A stretch of 64,000 nt of DNA from positions 21,234,345 through 21,298,344 of the forward strand of contig NC_052482.1 in the NCBI RefSeq assembly GCF_009730915.1. Reading direction: 5' to 3'. Each line of letters begins with the position of its first letter. The stretch's first letter is position 1. Source of the stretch: Dioscorea cayenensis subsp. rotundata (taxonomy: Eukaryota; Streptophyta; Magnoliopsida; Dioscoreales; Dioscoreaceae). Positions 12,780-25,449 of the stretch are shown piece by piece. The notes under the pieces were generated by a model that was not told the origin of the DNA, did not search any database, and saw nothing but the letters and a program-made list of their open reading frames with translations. A program made the position numbers and the translations under genes.

Positions 12780-14780
12780 TATATTACCGCCATTAGACTT
12801 GAGATAAATTACGTCTAGGTCCCTCTTAATTTTTATTTTTAATTGTTTAGTGGTTTTGTTTTTTTGTTTTATTAATCATATTGTTTTAGTTTTTGTTTTT
12901 AAAATTTTTCTTTATTGAAAAGGCCATTTTTGTTTTTGTTTATTTTTCCTGGATTTTTACTTATTTATTTATTTATTTTTGAGGGAATTGCATAACAAGT
13001 TATGTCACTAATTTAGTTATTTTTCCCTGAAAATTATTTTTGCTTTTTTATAATAATATTTTTTTTATTAATTATGAGTGGTTGACAATAATAATTATTT
13101 CTAAATAATAGATAATAAAAATTGGCAGAATAATTTTTAATTAGATAGACGGTGAAAATTAAAAGATACATTTGAATAATATGGCCAATATAAATTGGTT
13201 TTTTTTTTATAAATATATACAAGCCACTTGTCAGAGATAAGTATATGTGTAGAGTTCACATGTTCACATTTCACTGACGTTCACATTGGTTTTTCTATTT
13301 TAAATTTTAATAATCAATAATTCTCACTGTTTTTATTTAAAAAATATAAAATTAATATATAAATACGCACCCACCCATTTATTTTTTCAAGAAATGAAAT
13401 TATAACAATTGTAGACTATATATGTAAACAAAACTATTTTAAATACATCAAGTTGGCATTAAAAAAACGATTTGTTGATAATAAATCCACATAAAAGCTT
13501 ATTTTATGTTGCTTTATTTCATCCAAAACAGAGATGAATAGGTTTTTTTTAAGGGGTGGATAAACTTTTTAAAAGACATCCAAAAAATTGTGAGTGATTT
13601 AAATTAAAAAATTTAGAAATAGGTAATAGAATATAGTTTTTATTTTTATTTTCCTAACAATGCACAAAAATATTTATTCATTAAAAGTAAATAAATAAAT
13701 AATGCATAAGTGGAAAGCATTAGTTTTGTCCAAATAATAATAATAATAATAATTAAGAAACCACATAAAAAATCAAAATAGAGTGATCACAAGCATTAAA
13801 AACTAGTGAACAAGCCGACCTAACCAATTGAGAAAACATAAACTACTTCTCCAATAAACCTTGTATTAAATATCTTGGGTAACTACCAATGAACCAAAAT
13901 GTGCCGACTCTAAAACAAACCTTGATTTCTAAACGATTTCATTTTTTAAAATTTGGTATCATATTGCCAATAAATCTCATGAATTACTATATATATGCAA
14001 ATTATGTTTAAAAAAAAAGAATTTGGTATGATGATAGGGACTAATTACGAAAAATATTTTATAAAAATTTCTGTTGTCCAAAATTTAAAAGGTGATTGAT
14101 ATTAATGTCAAAAAAAATCCCCAATTGTGAGAGTGATCGATTTTCTTCCATAAAACATATATATAAATGCATGAAGTAACTTTATTCACATTACCATATA
14201 TATATAAGTATAATAACTTGTGATAAAAAAACAAAATTTGTAGATCACAATTTATTAAAAAAATACAAAAAACAAATTAGAACCATACAAATAAACTTTT
14301 TTTTTTAAATAATAGACGACAAACGCCCTTTTTTTATGAATATAAACAATACTGGAACCCAGATATACAATATATTTACAATATGAGAATATTATAAAAA
14401 TCCCGAGTGAATAGTATATGAATAGTACAGAAAACATTATGAATGATTAAACCCATGAACTTCTCCTTAAACTTATTTATGAATGATTAAATTAATTAAG
14501 ACAAAATTAAACACCACAAAAGAAAAACCACATATGTATGCATTATGCCCGCTTATGAGACATTAAAGTTCCAAAAAAAAAAAAACAAAAAACCAAATTT
14601 GTGAAAAAGACAACACGCCTCAGATCGAAAAACACTAAATTGGATGCATAGATTCATATAATTAGTGAAATATAACGCAAATTTTATAAAAATACAAAGT
14701 ACTTGCAAAACAGGTAAACTAAATTACAAGAAGTTCAACACCCAAGAACCGATCTAGAAAACCCCTAAAGAAAATCCAAG
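12780..14780. other. AT-rich intergenic DNA
   Basis: Very AT-rich stretch between the ACR9-like gene and histone H4. No gene or bounded transposon recognised. A TTATTTATTTATTTATTTTT repeat lies at 12960-12980 and an (AAT)n run near 13733-13751. Confidence 0.5.
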
Positions 14781-14809
14781 TAAAAGTACACTAAAATCAG
14801 AGGACCTTC

Positions 14810-15256
<447 letters not shown>

Positions 15257-15961
15257 TTATACTGGCCGTTGGATTTGTCTTAAATCGACGGTGGTGGATA
15301 TCGATCCTTGTTATTTTCATTAGACCCTTTATCACCGTTGATTTTTTAACGGACGGTGGTGTGGTGGTCAGGTTGTTTTCTAGTTTTTATGAGGGGAAAG
15401 TTATAGATAGGTCCTTTAATATTTCGTTTTGACTGATTAGAGCTATTGTGAATTTGTTGTATTCGTGAAAAGTCCTTTGTTTTTATTTTTTATTTTTAAG
15501 CACTGACTAATTTAATAAATCACATAAATGAAGGAATATCTTTTAATAAAATATTAATTTTTTTAAAATGTCATTTACTTGAAAAATTCTCCAAAAATAT
15601 TGAGAAGATGTCTACCACTAACAATGGCAACACATTTCATGATTCCTTAGCTGAGTGGGAAGATGAGGAACTGAAAGATGCCAAACTGTGAGAATACAAG
15701 AGACAGATGACTGAGTCTGATTTTGAAGAGAAAATTAGGAGATTGTTGCACATAGATAGTATGAAGAACAAACTTAGGGAACTCGAAGAAGCATCTAACT
15801 TATAAAATCTTCGTCCAGATGGATTTGGATGGAAGAAGCAGGCTTCACACCACAACCACAAAAATCAAGGAAAAGGAAAGGAGTGTCAAGCTCTATTCTA
15901 GAAATTCGAAGTCAAATTAAGCTTGGAGTTCCTTTCCTCTACGGCAAATAGGCAGCAGGAT

Positions 15962-18546
15962 TAGAGGTGGGCACGGCCGTCCGGCAACACGGCCCGGCCC
16001 GCCGGGTTTAACCGGTCTGTATTGTAGACGAACCGATTACGGGTTGTGTCTTTCCCAACTCGTGATCCGGCGGGTCACCCGGTTCCAAACTGGGTTCCAA
16101 ATACTAAAGTTGGTTTTTTTAGTTTTGTAATGTCATTGTTTTTTTTTTAACCAACATTTATTGGCAAAACTTATATATAGATAGATGTAGGATATGGATC
16201 AAAATATTTTACATATATATTTAATTTATAAAAAAAATTAAGAAACCATATAATAAATTAAAAATTTATATAAATCAATATGTAAAATATCAAAGTATCA
16301 AACAATAAATTTTCATAAATATTTTAAAAAAAATAATTATTTTGTTAATCGTCTTTTGGCTCATAAGCGCTAAGTCCCCACACATGCACATTCTTAAATT
16401 ATCTTAAATAGGGCACTCTTATTTGTCACATATATATTAGATTATTTTGTTTCAATTTATAAAATAAAAAATAAAATTACAAAAAATTGTTTTAGATTAT
16501 GTATATCAATTATAAAAACATATATTAGTAAAAAAGGAATATCATTGAATAATGGGTGACCGGTTAGACAATGTAAAATAACTACATGGGCTTTGATTCC
16601 TGTCACACTCAGAAAGATACGTAGGTAATTTGATTCGACAAATAAACGGATTAAGTGCAAGCCATTTATTTTCAAATTTAGTGTAATTTAAAATTTTCTA
16701 TATTTTCTGAATTTTTAGTAATTAATTATCATCTTTCCCCAACTCCTTATCTTAATCTCAATATTTCCCAACTCCTACTTTTATCTTAATCTCAATTTTT
16801 AGTTAATTTATTTTGGTAGAATACCCAAATTGATCCCTGTATTATTTGAAATGTGCCTTTTTAGTCCCTCTCGTTTTATTTGCCCTTACAAGATCCTTTT
16901 ATTGTTTCAAAGAGTAAAATCAAGTCCCGACCTTAACGGACATGTGGTTTTCCGTCCATAAAAGCTGACATGGCACTTATATATAATATATTATTAAAAT
17001 ATTATTTCTTAAATTTTGAAAAACCTAATCTGGGTCAAATTTGGATAAGATCCAAAACTTAAATGAAAATTAACTTTTAAATTAATTTTTATCCAACGCT
17101 AAAACCATCATCATCGTCCTACCCGCTGGCGTCGTTGCCATGGTTTCATCGTTGCAGTCGTGCCGTCATCGCCGTCGTCATCGCGCAAGAAATATCAGCC
17201 AAATTTTCTCTACACATAGGATGGCTCTTCATGCACACTAAGGATACCCCCTTCGTCGCCATCATTAACCGCCACATCGCTTCAGAACGCTAATCGTAGT
17301 CACCGCTCGGCGACCGCACTCTGCATCCACAACCGCCGTCGCCAATATGCTCATGCCAAAAATTCACCATTCAAATTCGGGACATATGGCATGAAACATT
17401 AAAAAAAAAAAAAACATCAAGCATGAAACATTAGAATTATTTTCATCCATGTCAAATCACACCATGTTGAGGGATCTCTTCTTCTCAATTGGTTATGAAC
17501 AAACTTAGTTATCAACATCAAACGCTCTGTGCAAACAAGAGCTCAAAACCCACAACACAAAGGCGAGAGCCCATTCAAGTATCCCACTCCTCACGTGTCA
17601 TTTCCCTCTACCCTCACCGCTGGTGATGAGCAAAACAACTCGCCCCACCGCTCAACATTGCTCACATCACTCACACGTCCATCTATTCTCATCACGCAGA
17701 CCTTCCTCTTTAGCTTCCCAAGTCCTGCATCTCAAAACCAAGCCAAACGATTTTTAGTACTAAAAGCGAGAAAAAAAAACACTAGCCAAATTGGAAACTC
17801 CGATTCAAACTATCTTGCATGTTTTCCTCGCCCGGAGCTCAGTCGCCACGCCGATCGAATGCTCTTCATCGTCGGGTTGGTTACAACAGGAATCTTTGAA
17901 AACTATCCTCTCTCTTCCCATCTCTCCCTCTCTTCATTGTTTTTTTAATTGTAGAACTGGAGGCACGGGAAGAGTCGGTGAGAAAACCAGCACATGACAT
18001 GATGGTGGAAATAATATTTTATTAATAAAATATATATATAAACGCCATGTCAGCTTTTATGGACGGAAAATCACATGTCCGTTAAGATCGGGACTTGATT
18101 TTACTCTTTGAAACAATAAAAGGATCTTGTAAGGGCAAATAAAACGAGAGGGACTAAAATGACACATTTCAAATAATACAGGGATCAATTTGGGTATTCT
18201 ACCATTTATTTTTGTCTAGAAAATTTTCTGATTTTTTTTTTTCTATTATTTCTGAATTTTCTGAATTTTTCTATTTTTTTTTGATTTTTTTTTTAATTTT
18301 CAGAATTTTTTAGTTTTTTAATTATTTTATTAGACGGGACAACCCGGCCCGGCCTACCGGTTCAACATGGAAGCCGGGCCTGTTCCGGACCGGCTTCCAT
18401 TGACCCGGACCCGCCGGATCATAAGGGCCAACCCGGCTCGACGAGTTCTAGACCCAATCGGGCCGGGTCCGGGTTGGTGGGCCGGTGAACCGTAACCTGA
18501 CGGGTCGGGTCCGTCGGGGCAATTAACGGACCCACGCCCACCTCTA
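15962..18546. mobile_element. non-autonomous hAT-like element carrying a nested MULE
   Basis: The ends are TAGAGGTGGGCACGG (15962) and TAGAGGTGGGCGTGG (inverse of the right end at 18546), with GC-rich subterminal blocks rich in CCCGGCC/GGCCGGG on both sides. The flanks GGCAGCAG (15951-15958) and GGCACCAG (18547-18554) match at 7 of 8 positions, but three extra bases separate the left copy from the TAGAGG end, so the duplication is imperfect. Without the nested 1.4-kb element and its duplicated 9 bp the element is about 1.2 kb. No transposase is visible. Confidence 0.7.
16815..18203. mobile_element. Mutator-like element (MULE), possible Pack-MULE, 1389 bp
   Basis: Terminal inverted repeats of about 195 bp (16815-17008 and 18008-18203) are nearly identical and begin GGTAGAATACCCAAATTGAT. 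They are flanked by a perfect 9-bp duplication ATTTATTTT (16806-16814 and 18204-18212). Long inverted repeats plus a 9-bp duplication define Mutator-like elements. The ~1-kb interior has no recognisable MURA transposase. It holds GC-rich, gene-like DNA (17100-17350, rich in GTCGTC/CATCGCCG) and an open stretch at 17529-17948 without an ATG start. Such content suggests captured host sequence, but the donor is unknown. Confidence 0.9.
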
Positions 18547-18815
18547 GGCACCAGAGACTAGCACTTTGGCAAAGCACGTTTTCCCGCTTAGTAATAATTA
18601 GGTAGCAGTGCGATGGCTTCCCTAGGAGGACTCTCTCTCTCTCATCTTAGGAACATGGTGGCTCCCTTTCTCCCCCACATTTCATGGTATGCATTTTTTT
18701 TCTTGGGTTTCCCCTCTTGTAGTGGCTACCTCCGTCTGTTTATTTATTTATTTTTTGCTTTTTGTACTCCGCTTTTTATTTATTAAAGCTGGTGGTTTTT
18801 CCATTTAAAAAAAAA

Positions 18816-19640
18816 ACTAAAAAACATTAATTATGGAATATATTTTTCCAAGGGCACACATATACAATGAATCTCCTGAAATCATTCATAATTTCATATT
18901 GTGTATGACCCTAACCATACTAAAATTCAATATAAAAATAAAATAAAATCATCAACATGGTTCTCTATTTTCATTTTTCCACATTACATACTCATACAAA
19001 TTAATACTCCAAAACGAAAAGCACTGTTTTTTCCTGACTTTTGTATAACATGTGTGTGCTCGTGAAAGAAACCCTCATTTATTACTACTGGTTAGAAACA
19101 AAGCTCTGTGTTGCACTTCCTTTATTCAATGCTTCATAGATTGATATAAAAAACTTATGATTCTATATTTCAATTCAATTTCCTTTGGTGTTTTTGAGTT
19201 CAAATGTTCAATATAAAAAAAAAAATATTTAAATATTTTGGATGCCCTTTGTGGTTACACAAGATTTCTCTCCTTCCAACAAATATATTATTTGGATAAA
19301 AAAAAGTTTTACAACAATAACCTTTCACCTTTCAAATTTGATATAATACTTCTACCATAATGATTGTAGCCATGTTCTCAACAAAGTAGGATAAGTACTA
19401 TTCAATTATTAAATAAATCTTATTCCTATTTTAGAAAAATAAAAAAAAATAATTAGATTTTTTTATTAATATTAATCAAGTCCAATTTTAGTTGGCTAAA
19501 ATATATTTTTTTAATTTAATATTTTAAAAAATTATCTTACTCCCATACTCTTTTTCCGCAACCAAAAAACCATTGTTGGCATAGCAATTGGCTTGTCCCC
19601 AAAAATAGTATATGGAAAAATAAACAGAGCAGGAGATGAG
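18816..19640. other. AT-rich intergenic DNA
   Basis: AT-rich sequence upstream of the ATP synthase subunit gene. No gene, RNA gene or bounded element recognised. Confidence 0.5.
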
Positions 19641-19642
19641 TC

Positions 19643-19709
19643 TGGGCCGAGATCTACAGCCCAAGAGAAAGAAGGCCCAATTTAAATGGTCTATATAAAT
19701 GGAGGCCCA
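19643..19709 (+). promoter_or_regulatory. promoter of the ATP synthase subunit gene: site II motifs and TATA
   Basis: TGGGCC at 19643-19648 and its inverse GGCCCA at 19674-19679 and 19704-19709 are site II-type elements, which in plants mark nuclear genes for mitochondrial and ribosomal proteins. A TATA box, TATATAA, lies at 19692-19698, 87-93 bp before the ATG. A (GA)n tract at 19765-19783 forms the end of the leader. Confidence 0.6.
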
Positions 19710-19784
19710 TTTAAAGAGCGACCTGAAGGCTAAAGCGATCGCAAGAGAAGGAAAGGGAGGCGCAGAGAGAGAGAGAGAGAGAAG

Positions 19785-20051
19785 ATGAGGAAGTTCGATC
19801 CATGGCCGGTGTTCTTCAGGAGAGAGTGGAACCGCAACTGGCCCTTCCTCACCGGATTCGCCATCACCGGAGCCCTCATCGTGAAGCTCACCGCCGGCCT
19901 CACCGGTAGATCCATCACTATCTCCATCTCCATCTCCATCTCCATCTCTCCGATTCTTTTGCATCTTTTATTCTAATCTCTTGTTTTTGTTTCTTGATTT
20001 GCAGAGGAGGAAGCTAAGAATTCCAAATTCGTGCAGGAGCATAACCGGTGA
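19785..20051 (+). CDS. mitochondrial F1Fo-ATP synthase 6 kDa (small) subunit
   Basis: Two exons, 19785-19905 and 20005-20051, joined at a GT-AG intron in phase 1, encode 55 aa. The protein opens MRKFDPWPVFFRREWNRNWP, has one hydrophobic segment (FLTGFAITGALIVKLTAGL, residues 21-39) and a charged tail ending VQEHNR. Length and sequence match the plant ATP synthase small subunit 6 / 6 kDa subunit (Arabidopsis At3g46430 type, from memory), a single-pass protein of the Fo part in the inner membrane. The site II promoter fits a nuclear mitochondrial gene. A second possible donor overlaps the stop codon and would use an acceptor at 21107; the protein would be unchanged. Confidence 0.92.
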
Positions 20052-21591
20052 GACCGATTTCCTTTGTCCTCTCAATCCCTAATTCATTTTTGCCCCAATT
20101 TGTCCATGTTTGCATGATTTGCTTGCTTGATTTTTTTTTATTGTTATATTTCTCTTTTTTTTAGGTGTTCATTCTTAGCTCTGTATTTGTTTTAGGTTCA
20201 ATCTGTGATGTTTTATGTTCTTATATTTCTTAGATTTGGGAAGCGCTTGCATTCCTGACTTATTTGGTAGACTAAATTGCATTAAAATTCGGATCTTGAT
20301 GATTAAATCAGAGTGCTAGGATGGCAAAGAAGGAAGAGGAAGAGGAGAAAGAAGGCAATTAGCAAACTAAAAATTTTGGATGGAATATGGTTGTGTGTTT
20401 ATTATCCATTATTTGTCTAGGGCTTAGTGTCTCAATTATTGTTTTTGTAGTTGTAACCCATTGCACCCATCTTTAATGGATCTAATGATGTTTAATTTAA
20501 AAGATTAAAGGGTATCATTGTATGTTTAGAAATGATTAAGAAACCTATAATTTCGAAGATTAGTGTGTGCTAATGCCTGTTTTCTAAAGGTTAGTTTTAG
20601 TCTTTATTAGTTGTGGTATGAATATGTGAAACTGGGTAAATTGCTTCTCCTCTTAGCTTAGTTATATGTCATGACTATTAGAGTTACCATCTTAGTATCA
20701 TGCCAGAACCAAAAAAAGAAAAGAAATCAAGAATAGAAACTTGCTCGTGAGTGCGTGTGGAAGGACAAAACTGGCTTCAGTTTAGATGTGGTGGCTTATA
20801 ATCATTGTTTACTTGCTCACTAACATCTAGATTGATTGACAATATCTCCATAATCGGCTCTTTTATTAGTGATCCAGTAGTAATTAGCATTTGCTTTAGT
20901 CTGGACTTAAAAAAAAAAAAAATGTAATGCAACTATAGCTTTCATCGCCATATTATTTTATTTTTGTCAAGGGTCTGCCTTGCAACACTATCTGGATATT
21001 GCATGCCGATGCAAATCCTCTATTAATTCTTCACATTAATGCATGACCTAAACAATGTCAATCTCGCCTATTTGCGTGCTAACGATCATTATCTTCTCTC
21101 TTCCAGGTGAATATCTTGTGGGTGAGTTGGGTTTGGACTGTGTTTCTCCATGTCATAAGACCATGGACCTATTTTCTTCTGAAAGTATTTTCCTTGGTTT
21201 GTTATGTTACTATGTTTTGACTTCTTAGTGTTTTTGTTCTGGAAATAAGCCACTGTTAACTCTGCTATAATATGCGACTTCCAGTGTGTTGATGTTTAAT
21301 CTCTTTTACAAAGTTTGGTTTGCCTTCTTTTATCAATTGAATCCGTTTCATGTTTTTATTAGCACTGTTTTATCTCTTCATTGATGAATTTTATGAACAT
21401 CTGCTCTTTAAATTTAAGACATTCTCAGGTAATCATGTCAAACAAGCTGTGATTTCAGGGAATGTCTGCATTAATGCTTATTTCGATTCAATTTTAAGTT
21501 CTAAATTTTTTGCTACAAAGAGATGTATAGACAACTTATAGTATAGCTTCATATGCGGGATTCGGAATAGAGTCCCAATGTGACATATCAG
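20052..21591. other. 3' region between convergent genes
   Basis: Contains the 3' UTR of the ATP synthase subunit gene, possibly with an intron from 20046 to 21107 (strong acceptor CTCTCTTCCAG), and the 3' UTR of the gamma-glutamyl transferase gene on the other strand. No further gene recognised. Confidence 0.5.
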
Positions 21592-24500
21592 TTATATTCC
21601 AGCAGGCCTTCCACTTTTCCGTGGATCGCTAACAGCAGTGAGCATCCCATAGAAAACACTGTTTTTTCCTAGTGGCGCGGCTTTCCTCTTGTTTATGTCG
21701 ACCGGATTTGTAAGGTTATGTACAACAAGCTGGGAGAATCCCCCTCCTGACATTCCCTTGACTTGGTGACCCCTCTCCTCCAAGAAAACCTTGGCTTTCT
21801 CCATGAACTCTATATGATCACCATTCACCGTCGTCCAGTTCTCATAAGTCACCACATTAGGTATTAGCTGCATAGTATACCACAATGACATGACACATTA
21901 GGTCACTCGGAACAACACATGATAGTATGACGTTGCGATGAAACTTACATGATGATAAACCCGTGGATGCTGAATAGCAGCTAGAGGTTCCATCCCCAGT
22001 ATATAATGTTTTATGAAAACCTGGGTTACGGCCGGTATTATATAAATTCCACCACTGGCTCCGACAACGCCTGCAAGTTGGTTGTCCTGCGAATTTGATA
22101 GGACTTTTTAGTGCATAATTGCAGGCAAAAACGTTGCTATTTAAGTTCAGAGATAGATTGCCTTGAGGATGATAACAGGAGTCATGGAGGACAGTGGCCT
22201 CTTCCCTGGTTCAATGAAGTTGGCAGGAGATGGTGGGAGTTCGTCGGGAGTTGGTTCTCCAGGAACTGAGAAATCGTTCATCTCATTGTTAAGCACAATG
22301 CCAGTGGACGGTGACTGTACCTTCGCGCCGAAGTAATAGTTTACGGTACTTGTCATAGCTACCGCATTCCTTTCAGCATCCACAATGGAAACATGGCTGG
22401 TTCCATGGTCATCCAACTGATTCCACCTATAAATACAGTTCAATCTCTTCAGCAATCAGTGTGATAGTAGTTTTATATCAATGGTATTGAACGGATGAAA
22501 ATGTACTTAAACCTGTCTAGATAATAGCTAGGATCAAATGTTGTGTTATCAAGTATCTTGTGTCTGATCTTCTCTGCAAAAGAGGATGAAAGCATCAGGG
22601 ACTCATATTTTGTTGCGTCGACAAAATCAGGGTCACCGAGGTTCATCCTTATAGCTAACATATGCTTCAATGCTTCGATAAAACGATGGAGACCAAGGAG
22701 GCCTTTCAGAGCATCCGACGAACCGTAGCTACCTAAAATATTCAAAATCTGATTGACAAACCATGAGAGCCAGAACACAAACTGTCACTGAAAAATGCAA
22801 GAGTATATACAAAGAATAGCTAGCTTACCAGAGTCATTCCAATAGTTCCACTGGAGGGAAGAGGCATGCCAAGTACTGTGAAACCCAATGCCTTAGTTTC
22901 CATAGCCTTTGTGATCTTTACTCTATACTGTCTCATATCCTCCATTGTGATAATACCCCCAGCATTCTTCACATCCTCAACTAATTTTTCAGCAATAGTT
23001 CCATTGTACAATACTTGTGGTCCCTCATCAGCAATGATTTCCAATGTGCTAGCAAGCTGAGAGTTGTAACAAGTATTGGTGGCCTGCAACAATTTCCCTT
23101 TGGGTGCATACACTTGCCTCAAACCAGGGTCTGCCATTATAGCATCCTCTGAGTCTTTGAGAATGGATTCAAAGTAGGGTGTTACTGTAAAGCCATCTCT
23201 GGCTAGTTTTATTGATGGTTGAAAGAGAGACTTCCAAGTGAGTTTGCCATATTTCAACCAAGCTGCATGGAGTCCGGTTATTTCTCCTGGCACTCCTGCT
23301 GAGAGTGCTCCTCTGATCTTGGAGGATGGATTTTTGGCATACATGTTCTGTTGCAATATGTAGCATTGTTTGGCATGAGAAACATATTGAGAATATCACT
23401 GCATCATATACTTCTAATCATGCTAATGGATACCCTTAATTTTATTTTCATCAAATCATTGGCCGAGTGGGTATTATGCATGGTAATCCATGTTGACTGT
23501 ACACGTAAGCCAAAATCATCAAATATATATGTGCGTGTGTATTCTGAATTTTTATTCATATATATTATCACTTAACAAATATAATTTTTTCTTAATAAAA
23601 TGTAAATATATGTATTTTTAATAATTTTACTAATAATTTTAATAGATAAAAAAAACTATCTAATAACTAGCTAATAATTTTTTTTTAAGATAAAATATGA
23701 ATTTTGAATCTCTATTTTTGACAAAATACCAACACTTTAAACAAGAGATTAGATGCAAATATATCAAAAAGTTCATTGCCCTAGTCGACTAAATGAATTA
23801 TAATGTTTTATTATTATATTAAAAAAATATTTTAATATTATTTTAGATAATATTTATTTACATCTGTATATTTTAAAAATATTTGACATGGACACTCAAA
23901 CAAGACGAAGATCAAATTTATTATATAAATATCCAAGAATTGAAGAATGAGATGTCCTTCCTTCTCCTAGGACAATTTTCAACTGCCCCTACTTTGGATC
24001 CTACAACTGGCCAACAATGTTCCCAACGCCATTAGTGGATGCGCACTGAAAGTCACATCAATTGGCAACAAATGGTGCCCATTCGTGGGGTGCACATTGA
24101 AGAGGCACATCAATTAGCAACAGATGGCCCCAGTTCAAATTACTCCCTTCGTTGTATTACAATTTACAAGTTAAACAAAAAGTTAAAAAAATAATTAAAT
24201 TTAAAAATTTAATGCAACATCTTTTATATTATATATTTATTTTATTAACTAAGTTGCACATTAAAATCATTTAATAAAATTAATAAAATTAAATTAAATA
24301 TTATTATTATTTTTAATTAATTATATAAATTTAAGACATGAAAAACTTCTAAAAACAGGGACCTATCATTTTTTTTTTTTTACGTAAATAAGAGGGTTTG
24401 ATTTTTCTTGTTCCTTCTCTTTTTTTATTTTAAAAATAAATGAAAAATATAACTTTATATTTGCTTTACCTACTCCCGGGGGGTTTATTTTAAAAATCAA

Positions 24501-25389
24501 TGAAAAAGATATATACTTGCTTTATGGTTTATCTAAAAATAACCTTTGTGATAGATAACCTAATATTTTAACTCTATTTTAATATTTTTTTAATTAAATA
24601 TATTTTTCCACTCAACCAAATCCAATAGTAAACACCAGAAAAACATCATCATCAATTGAGATGCACCAATGAGAATACCCTAATCTTAACCAAAACTTTC
24701 ATCAATGAACACTTTCTTCTTTCTTCTTTCCTTCTTCTTCCTTTCTTTTTTTTTAAATTTTTATTTTATTTTTTTAAATTTTTTTATTTTTGAGAAATAA
24801 ACATCTCAGTTGGAATCTATAAAATTAAGCTGAGAAAAAAAAAAGAAACACATAAAAACTCAAAAGAGGAGAAGCGTACCTGAGAAGCAGCGGCCGGAGC
24901 GGTCTCCCGCGAATCGAACGCCTCCGCATCGCCACCATCGGACGATCGAACGACCATAAAGGCCCCGCCGCCGATCCCGCTCGACATCGGATGCACAACT
25001 CCGAGGCACAACGCTGTCGCCACCGCCGCATCTACAGCATGCCCACCGAGCTTCAACATGCTCACCCCGATCTCAGAGCACCTCCCATCATCGGCCGCCA
25101 CCACCCCCACTTCCGATTCAACCTCCTCCTTCCTCTCCAACCGCAAGCGCGGCTCATCCCTTCTCCAAATCTGGCCATCATTGTGATCGATCTGGAAGAC
25201 GGTGAAGACGAGGATGAAACCCAAGCCCAACACTGCAGTGAATCGAGTGAAGTATTAGCAGGATTTTGGGGGTTTGAGATGGAGAGGGTTCTCACCGATG
25301 AGGGATACGGCGGCGATGGTGGCGCGGGTTCGCCTCTCCGGCGAGCGATCGCCGAGAAGAGTAGCTTCGAGATCAGCGCTGGATTCCAT
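21592..25389 (-). CDS. GGT: gamma-glutamyl transferase (glutathione hydrolase), GGT3-like
   Basis: Seven exons: 25389-25296, 25232-24880, 23347-22829, 22748-22513, 22426-22162, 22086-21949 and 21867-21592. They give 626 aa with agreeing phases. The enzyme hydrolyses glutathione and glutathione conjugates. A cytosolic N-terminus is followed by one hydrophobic segment (residues 24-44, [19 protein letters not shown]), suggesting a signal anchor for vacuole or apoplast. Family motifs: [27 protein letters not shown], the autocatalytic nucleophile in DHGTSH (Thr about 410), TVNYYFGAK, and PLSSMTP (Ser 480-481). All key residues are intact. The 22161-22087 intron begins GC rather than GT. The first two exons are strongly GC-rich. 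Assignment to the vacuolar GGT3 (older name GGT4) type rests on the N-terminus only. Confidence 0.93.
24035..24131. repeat. two-copy ~50-bp tandem repeat in a GGT intron
   Basis: GTGGATGCGCACTGAAAG...CACATCAATTGGCAACAAATGG (24035-24080) is repeated imperfectly at 24085-24131 with a 50-bp period. It lies in the 1.5-kb intron between GGT exons 2 and 3, which otherwise holds AT-rich DNA. Confidence 0.6.
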
Positions 25390-25449
25390 GGAGAAGCTCA
25401 GCTGGATGAGCCTGAGAACGGAATCGTGTGGTGGGAATCTTGTCCTCTA

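Larger units (their letters stand above)
15605..18815 (+). mobile_element. retroelement relic, split by a hAT-like insertion
   Basis: Coding-like sequence from about 15608 (a Glu/Lys-rich stretch with DSLAEWEDEELKDAKL in one frame) stops at the hAT-like insertion. It resumes at 18547 and ends near 18806 with TTATTAAAGCTGGTGGTTTTTCC and an A-run, resembling the LINE 3' ends elsewhere in the window. The class is uncertain (LINE or other retroposon). The copy is degenerate and old. Confidence 0.4.

Noticed and set aside
17529-17948. 139-codon frame inside the MULE as a gene
   Set aside because: It opens at GTG without an ATG, has no recognisable domain and lies inside a transposon; kept only as possible cargo.
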